From assembly GCA_025351615.1 (NCBI GenBank), contig JANXVP010000167.1, positions 1 through 9,771 of the forward strand: DNA of 9,771 nt, given 5' to 3'. Shown here piece by piece: positions 6,106-9,771 of the stretch. A model generated the notes under the pieces. That model did no database searches, had not been told where the DNA came from, and saw only the letters and a program-made list of their open reading frames with translations. Numbering within the stretch: position 1 is the stretch's first letter; the number at the start of each line of letters is the position of its first letter. Both the position numbers and the translations under genes were made by a program. This stretch comes from Ramlibacter sp. (GTDB lineage: Bacteria > Pseudomonadota > Gammaproteobacteria > Burkholderiales > Burkholderiaceae_C).

Positions 6106-7416
6106 ATGCGATTCAAAAAATTCACCTCCGTCGCCGCCGCCTTCCTCCTGGCCGGTGCAGCGCATGCGCAGCTTACCGAGACCGAACAACGCATCGTCGC
6201 CGCCGTCAAGCAGCGCACGCCCGCGGCGCTGGAGCTGCTGGAGAAATCGGTGCGCATCAACAGCGGCACCCTGAACCCGGAAGGTGTGCGCGCTGTCGGC
6301 GACATCTTCCGGGCGGAACTGGACGCTCTGGGCTTCAAGACCCGCTGGATCGACATGCCGCCAGCCATGAAGCGTGCGGGTCACCTGGTGGCGACGCAGG
6401 AGGGCGGCCAGGGCAAGCGCCTGCTGCTGCTCGGCCACCTGGACACGGTGTTCGAAAAGGGCAGCTCCGTGCCGCTGTGGGAGCGCCAGGGCGAGCGCGT
6501 GCGCGGCCAGGGCGTCAACGACATGAAGGGCGGGGACGTCATCATGATCGAGGCTCTGCGCGCGCTCAGGACCGTGGGCGCGTTGGACCAGGCCAGGCTC
6601 GAGATCATGTTCACCGGTGACGAAGAGCGCAGCGGCCAGCCGCTGGAGATTGCGCGCGCCGACATGGTGGCCATGGGCAAGCGCGCCGACTACGCCCTGT
6701 CGTTCGAGGGCAGCAACAAGCATGCCGGCGTTGACACAGCCAGCATCGCGCGCCGCTCCTCGGGTGGCTGGGTGCTGAACGTCAAGGGCAAGCCAGCGCA
6801 TTCGATGGGCGTGTTCTCGGAGCGGTCGAGGTACGGTGCGATCTACGAGACGGCGCGCATCCTCAACGCTTTCCGCGAGCAGGTGATCGAGCCCAGCCTC
6901 ACGTTCAACCCCGGCCTTGTCTTCGGCGGCACCGACATTTCGTATGCGGAAGACAAGGCGACGGCGAGCGCTTTCGGCAAGTCGAACGTGATCGCGCGCG
7001 ACGCTCAGGTGCTGGGCGACCTGCGCTACCTATCGCCCGAGCAGGGCGAGCGCGCGCGTCAGAAGATGCAGGCGATCGTCTCGGCAGGCAACCTGCCCGG
7101 CACGTCGGCGACGATCAGCTTCAGCGAAAACTACCCGCCGATGCCACCCACCGAGGCTGGGGGCAAGCTGGTCGAGCTCTATTCAAAGGCCAGCCAGGAC
7201 GCGGGCCTGGGCCGTATCGACATCCTCGATCCATCGCTGCGCGGCGCGGGCGACGTGCAATTCGTCGCGCCGTACACGGTGGGCATCGACGGCCTCGGCG
7301 CGCAGGGCCGCGGCGCGCACACCGACGACGAGGACCTGGAGATCGCGTCAATCGAGCGCGGCGCCGTGCGGGCGGCGCTGCTGATCTACCGGCTGACGCG
7401 ATCGCCGGTCAATTGA
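6106..7416 (+). CDS. Secreted M20/M25/M40 metallo-hydrolase (glutamate carboxypeptidase-like)
   Basis: This is a 436-residue protein. A signal peptide (MRFKKFTSVAAAFLLAGAAHA|QL) directs it to the periplasm or outside. The M20 metal-site motifs are all present: GHLDTVF (His 111, with Asp 113 as the catalytic helper), VNDMKGG (Asp 139, bridging), TGDEERSG (Glu 173 catalytic, Glu 174 ligand), SFEGS (Glu 201) and GRGAHTDDE (His 405). The small dimerisation domain contains GKPAHSMGV. These motifs and the length match two-zinc exopeptidases such as carboxypeptidase G2, which cleave C-terminal glutamate from peptides or folates. The exact substrate is unknown. No strong ribosome binding site precedes the ATG at 6106, but this start gives a proper signal peptide. 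A weak TAGGAT at 6067-6072 could be a -10 element. It converges with the truncated YXWGXW copy 13 bases downstream. Confidence 0.93.
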   Translation: MRFKKFTSVAAAFLLAGAAHAQLTETEQRIVAAVKQRTPAALELLEKSVRINSGTLNPEGVRAVGDIFRAELDALGFKTRWIDMPPAMKRAGHLVATQEGGQGKRLLLLGHLDTVFEKGSSVPLWERQGERVRGQGVNDMKGGDVIMIEALRALRTVGALDQARLEIMFTGDEERSGQPLEIARADMVAMGKRADYALSFEGSNKHAGVDTASIARRSSGGWVLNVKGKPAHSMGVFSERSRYGAIYETARILNAFREQVIEPSLTFNPGLVFGGTDISYAEDKATASAFGKSNVIARDAQVLGDLRYLSPEQGERARQKMQAIVSAGNLPGTSATISFSENYPPMPPTEAGGKLVELYSKASQDAGLGRIDILDPSLRGAGDVQFVAPYTVGIDGLGAQGRGAHTDDEDLEIASIERGAVRAALLIYRLTRSPVN

Positions 7417-7428
7417 CCTGACCGCGCT

Positions 7429-7515
7429 TCAGCCAACCCGCTTCTTCGCATTCGCATCCACCGCAATCGTCGCGGCCGTCGTCACCGCCAACGCCAGCCA
7501 GAACTTGTTGCTCAT
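7429..7515 (-). pseudogene. Truncated YXWGXW paralogue (signal peptide only)
   Basis: An ATG at 7515 begins MSNKFWLALAVTTAATIAVD, then ANAKKRVG and stop. It aligns with the first 25 residues of the intact YXWGXW protein at 594-968 (MNNKLLLALVVTATATFALD, ANAKK). Homology ends abruptly after the signal-peptidase site (near 7438, equivalent to about 893), so the whole repeat region is missing. The upstream leader to 7612 also aligns with 969-1062. What remains could be translated as a 28-residue peptide that would leave almost nothing after cleavage, so a broken gene is the simplest reading. It lies between the convergent M20 gene and the STAS-like gene. Confidence 0.7.
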
Positions 7516-7576
7516 CGCGTATTCCTTGATGTGATTCATTTCCTGCAAGCGTGCGGTTGGGGTCGCGGTCATGGTA

Positions 7577-7605
7577 CCGGACGAAGGCGTGGGTCCGTGT
7601 GGGAC
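7577..7605 (-). promoter_or_regulatory. Conserved two-box leader element (copy before truncated gene)
   Basis: On the minus strand GTCCCACAC (7605-7597) and CGTCCGG (7583-7577) are 13 bases apart and lie 61 bases before the ATG at 7515. Boxes and spacing are identical to those at 1057-1029, while the 13-base spacers differ. This supports a functional binding site (promoter or operator) rather than chance similarity; which factor reads it is unknown. Confidence 0.4.
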
Positions 7606-7636
7606 TTGTCGCGCCAGCGGTGGTCCTTGCCTGGTG

Positions 7637-7990
7637 CTACAAAAGAGCCCAGCTCACCGCCTCGTCGTGGCTGGAGAACAGGCGCAGATCCAGGCCGTTT
7701 CGGCGAGCCTCGGCTTCCACCACGCCGACGATCTTCTCCCGCTGGATGAACAGGGCGACCTTCTTCATCCGCCCGAGATGCGTTGCCATCATGGCGCCGA
7801 CGTCCCTGCGCTCCGGGATGCCCAGCCATCCCACGAGACCGATCAGATTCACCACGAGCCGATCGCTCTGCGCGCCGCTGATGGCGACCCCCAGGTCGCG
7901 CAGGCCCAGGTCCCAGGCCTTGACGGAGACCAGTCCGCTGAGGTGTGCCAGAAAGTAGTCATCCTGCGGAAGAATGCGAAGCTGCAGCAT
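7637..7990 (-). CDS. SpoIIAA/STAS-like domain protein
   Basis: This is a 117-residue soluble protein made of a single alpha/beta domain: LQLRILPQDDYFLAHLSGLV (strands 1-2), DRLVVNLIGLVGWLGIP (central strand with the loop where anti-sigma-antagonist proteins carry their phosphorylated Ser), MKKVALFIQREKIVGVVEAE and DLRLFSSHDEAVSWALL at the end. This layout, including the closing F.....EA..WL-type helix, matches the SpoIIAA-like/STAS fold family. The canonical Asp-Ser phosphorylation motif is not obvious, so a classical anti-sigma-antagonist role is not supported. ATG at 7990 is chosen over the longer frame (8038) because the fold begins there; a weak GGA lies about 8 bases upstream. A TATGCT at 8025-8020 is a possible -10 box. 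It follows the ABC-type ATPase on the same strand after 189 bases. Confidence 0.75.
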   Translation of the reverse strand: MLQLRILPQDDYFLAHLSGLVSVKAWDLGLRDLGVAISGAQSDRLVVNLIGLVGWLGIPERRDVGAMMATHLGRMKKVALFIQREKIVGVVEAEARRNGLDLRLFSSHDEAVSWALL

Positions 7991-8179
7991 GAATTCCGTC
8001 GATCTTTGGTGAGTTCCAGAGCATAACCCCTTTGACATGCGCCGAAGTAAGGCAACTGCTTATTGATCGCCGGGCATGTCGAAACCGAGCCGCGAAACCG
8101 TCCTGGACGGGGCGCGAGTGCCGAACACCTACGACAGGGCGCCGAACAACCCGTACCGTCGCTGAGATCGTGGCGTCGG

Positions 8180-8704
8180 TCAGCCCAAGGCAACATGACG
8201 CCCCCAGGGCAAGTGCGGATCCGCCCCATAGTCCGCAACCACCCATGTTCGCGTCGTGTGATCGGCGACGTCGGCGAGAAATTCGCGGACGACGCGGACT
8301 GAAGATGCGTCCAGGGCGGCGAACGGCTGGTCGAGGCAAGTGACCGCAGCGCCACTGGCAAGCAATCCCACCAGCGCGACCTTCCGCCTGCTGCCGGTCG
8401 ACAGCATGGACAGCGTCTTGCCAAGATGGGGCTGCAAGCCAAGCGCCTCGGTGAGGTCCTGCTGCAGCTGCCTGTCCCACAACGGGCAGCGCTGTCGCAA
8501 GGCGTCCCAGACCTGACCGGGAGTCTGCTCATCCTGCCCCGGCAGCGACAGGTCGAGCCACAGGGCGGCGCAATTCGCTCGTTGGTCCAGGTCGACGAGA
8601 TGCTCGCAGAGGCGGCGCAGCAAGCCGGTCTTCCCCGCGCCTTCGGCACCTGTGAGCGCGACGAGGCCGGGTGGGAGAGGGAGCAGTTCGGCGGCAGACA
8701 TCAT
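8180..8704 (-). CDS. Small, non-canonical ABC-type ATPase
   Basis: This is a 174-residue cytosolic protein with ABC ATPase landmarks: Walker A GAEGAGKT (19-26), signature-like LSTGSRRK (101-108), Walker B AAVTCLDQ (119-126) and D-loop ALD (130-132). Length and LSTGSRRK resemble the compact ATPases of the CcmA type. Two catalytic positions deviate: the Glu after the Walker B Asp is Gln (126), and the H-loop His position appears to be Asp (VVADY, 158). The Q-loop is unclear. No permease gene is in the window. It could bind ATP with little hydrolysis, have a regulatory role, or be a decaying gene. ATG at 8704 (or 8701) is chosen because the frame above it, to 9028, is only antisense of the yghU remnant. 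A TATGGT at 8716-8711 ends six bases before the ATG, with no Shine-Dalgarno site, so leaderless translation is possible. Confidence 0.72.
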   Translation of the reverse strand: MMSAAELLPLPPGLVALTGAEGAGKTGLLRRLCEHLVDLDQRANCAALWLDLSLPGQDEQTPGQVWDALRQRCPLWDRQLQQDLTEALGLQPHLGKTLSMLSTGSRRKVALVGLLASGAAVTCLDQPFAALDASSVRVVREFLADVADHTTRTWVVADYGADPHLPWGRHVALG

Positions 8705-8728
8705 GTGCGCACCATAGCGCGCCTTGCG

Positions 8729-8898
8729 CCGAGCGACAGCGCGCCCGCCGCCGTCTGGACCTTGAGCCGGGACAACGGCGGCAAGTTTGCAAGCATCAAC
8801 CGGCCGGTCGCCGGCGCCACGCACGACAAGGAACTGCCCGTGGGGCGTCACCCGCTCCAGCTGTATTGCGGCGGATCGAATTCGCGATGGCGCTGTAG
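8729..8898 (+). pseudogene. Decayed, internally deleted copy of yghU plus downstream GST gene
   Basis: The segment encodes a broken version of the YghU N-terminus: PSDSAPAAVWTLSRDNG, then GKFASINRPVAGATHDKELP and VGRHPLQLY, corresponding to residues 2-49 of the intact protein. About 7 differences are seen over roughly 115 aligned bases (8746-8866), and a central stretch is identical. The start codon is lost (CCG in its place) and about five codons near the start are deleted. After CTGTATT the sequence jumps to a 15-base exact match with the interior of the GST gene (8870-8884 against 4917-4931). It then continues into that gene's last bases and stop (CGATGGCGCT, then TAGGC, to 8898). Two deletions thus removed most of yghU and most of the GST gene. 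Its left edge overlaps the upstream region of the ABC-type ATPase gene on the other strand. Confidence 0.85.
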
Positions 8899-9130
8899 GC
8901 AGGGCCGGCGCAACAAGACGCGTTACGTTCAGTTCCTGTTCATGGAGGGCGGCGCAGAAAGATAATCTTTTGTAAACCATCCTCAAACCTGTTGACCCGC
9001 GTGATGCGCGTGTCAGCGACGACGGCAATCCCGTCAGGATTTGCCGAAAACGCTAGGCAAAACGTCATGAAACCAACTTCCCTTCCTAAAACTTCGTCGT
9101 GACGTTTTGATGGAGTTGGGCATTGCCCAT
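8899..9130. other. Non-coding stretch, start of AT-richer region
   Basis: I see no convincing gene here. Base composition drops from the high GC of the rest of the window at about 8950-9030, and the stretch leads into the AT-richer DUF2971 segment. The only structure I can point to is the inverted repeat at 9058-9109. Confidence 0.5.
9058..9109. repeat. 10-bp inverted repeat with 32-base loop
   Basis: CAAAACGTCA (9058-9067) is the exact reverse complement of TGACGTTTTG (9100-9109). It lies about 20 bases beyond the stop of the DUF2971 fragment, so it could be a transcription end signal, a protein-binding site, or the edge of the imported segment. No T-tract typical of a terminator follows on the minus strand. 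Confidence 0.5.
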
Positions 9131-9634
9131 TCAGGCTGGTCGAAATGGCGTCGAAGACGGTTCAATGCGCCCATCGAGCGACGGCATCCGAAGACGCAGC
9201 ATGTGGCGAACAGCATGGAGCCTAACCGGATCGGAATATGCGGGGCCTACGAGGATCTTATAAATTACGTCTTCGAGGCGCATTGGATCACCAAGCGGAT
9301 TTTCGGTCGGCCGCAGTCTGAACTTAGGCTCTGGCCCTCTCCTCCCGAGGTGATAGTGGATGAACGATACGTATCGACGTTCAATATCCCGTTCAACTAG
9401 ATATACAGCCCTCCATTCACGTTCTTCATGAAATCCTCTGTGCTTCGTAAAGAGAGAGAATATCTTGACTCGCTCAAATAAGTTGTACGCGATCATGCCC
9501 ATGTCTTCAACCGGAGGCGTTATCTGCTTCAAGCTAATGGCAGCCTTTTGCATAACTGCCGCCATCCACTTCTCTCTTTCGATCCGTGTCTGATAAGTCA
9601 CTGGTGCCACAAGAATAGGGGAGCCAGAAACCAC
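9131..9634 (-). CDS. DUF2971 domain protein, C-terminal part
   Basis: The frame encodes 167 residues, including VAPVTYQTRIEREKW, FSLFTKHRGFHEEREWRAVY (the conserved K....EEREWR core of DUF2971) and LEDVIYKILVGPAY. DUF2971 proteins usually have about 250-300 residues, so the N-terminal third is missing. The only start in the window is GTG 9634, with no ribosome binding site. The same frame stays open to the window edge, and the residues just before it (KLFKQAEPLLFSVALN) look like continuing protein, but those beyond about 9705 are Arg/Pro-rich and not family-like. The gene may therefore be a 5'-truncated fragment or may continue outside the window. The function of the family is unknown; members are often found on genomic islands. 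The segment is clearly AT-richer than its neighbours, suggesting transfer. Confidence 0.65.
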   Translation of the reverse strand: MVSGSPILVAPVTYQTRIEREKWMAAVMQKAAISLKQITPPVEDMGMIAYNLFERVKIFSLFTKHRGFHEEREWRAVYLVERDIERRYVSFIHYHLGRRGPEPKFRLRPTENPLGDPMRLEDVIYKILVGPAYSDPVRLHAVRHMLRLRMPSLDGRIEPSSTPFRPA

Positions 9635-9771
9635 GTTTAAGGCTACGCTGAAGAGAAGTGGCTCCGCTTGTTTGAACAGCTTTCCCCGATTTATAAGTGG
9701 ACTGCGGGCGGGTTGCTGACGGTGCAGAGTTGTCCACGGCGGCGGTCGGCGCTTGCGACGAACCGGCCGAC

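Noticed and set aside
5589..6620. 343-codon plus-strand frame opposite the TMEM175 gene
   Set aside because: The translation is Arg/Gln/His-rich with no domain, and it is antisense to a gene with a perfect ribosome binding site and the TMEM175 signature; it also runs into the M20 gene out of frame.
8705..9028. N-terminal extension of the ABC-type ATPase frame
   Set aside because: These codons are the antisense of the yghU relic and the following non-coding stretch; the ATPase fold begins at the ATG pair 8704/8701.
9058..9121. Possible integron attC site after the DUF2971 fragment (GCCCAAC on the minus strand matches RYYYAAC)
   Set aside because: No matching GTTRRRY partner lies at the expected distance downstream, and the inverted repeat at 9058-9109 does not have attC architecture. 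The 7-base match is probably chance.
9107..9400. 97-codon plus-strand frame opposite the DUF2971 gene
   Set aside because: The minus strand carries the conserved DUF2971 residues here; the plus frame has no ribosome binding site or recognisable motif.

Overview
This window is high-GC bacterial DNA with dense short intergenic gaps, Shine-Dalgarno sites and Sec signal peptides, so it comes from a Gram-negative proteobacterium. The gene content (DUF6494, a YXWGXW repeat protein, YghU, a bacterial TMEM175 channel, a secreted M20 carboxypeptidase-like enzyme) fits Burkholderiales best, perhaps Oxalobacteraceae of the Massilia type. Xanthomonadaceae cannot be excluded by eye.

Left end (1-313): a perfect 85-bp inverted repeat (1-85 against 214-298) surrounds a 128-bp spacer. 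The minus strand of the spacer and left arm encodes the Gly/Asp/Ser-rich C-terminus of a protein whose body is absent. A DUF6494 gene follows (314-520, +).

Minus-strand block (594-2791): a DUF5666-like exported protein and an unrecognised exported protein lie 7 bp apart and look translationally coupled. A small exported YXWGXW repeat protein lies downstream of them.

Plus-strand operon (2908-5254): a GNAT acetyltransferase, YghU (glutathione-dependent disulfide-bond reductase) and a second glutathione transferase are joined by two 4-base stop/start overlaps (ATGA, GTGA), so the three are probably translated together.

Middle (5427-7416): a six-helix TMEM175-type channel (-) is divergent from a secreted M20 metallo-hydrolase (+).

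Right part (7417-9130): two minus-strand genes, an unusual ABC-type ATPase and a SpoIIAA/STAS-like protein, are flanked by broken copies of loci seen earlier in the window. One flank holds the leader plus signal peptide of a YXWGXW gene. The other holds the 5' end of yghU fused to two scraps of the downstream glutathione transferase gene. Order and orientation match the intact region, as if a segment had been duplicated and its core replaced or diverged.

Right edge (about 9030-9720): an AT-richer segment carries the C-terminal part of a DUF2971 protein, probably acquired horizontally.

I see no CRISPR array, rRNA, tRNA, transposase or complete defence system. The most useful observations are the decayed yghU/GST copy, a pair of conserved boxes with fixed 13-nt spacing upstream of both YXWGXW copies, the non-canonical ABC ATPase, and the terminal inverted repeat, which may be an amplification or assembly artefact.
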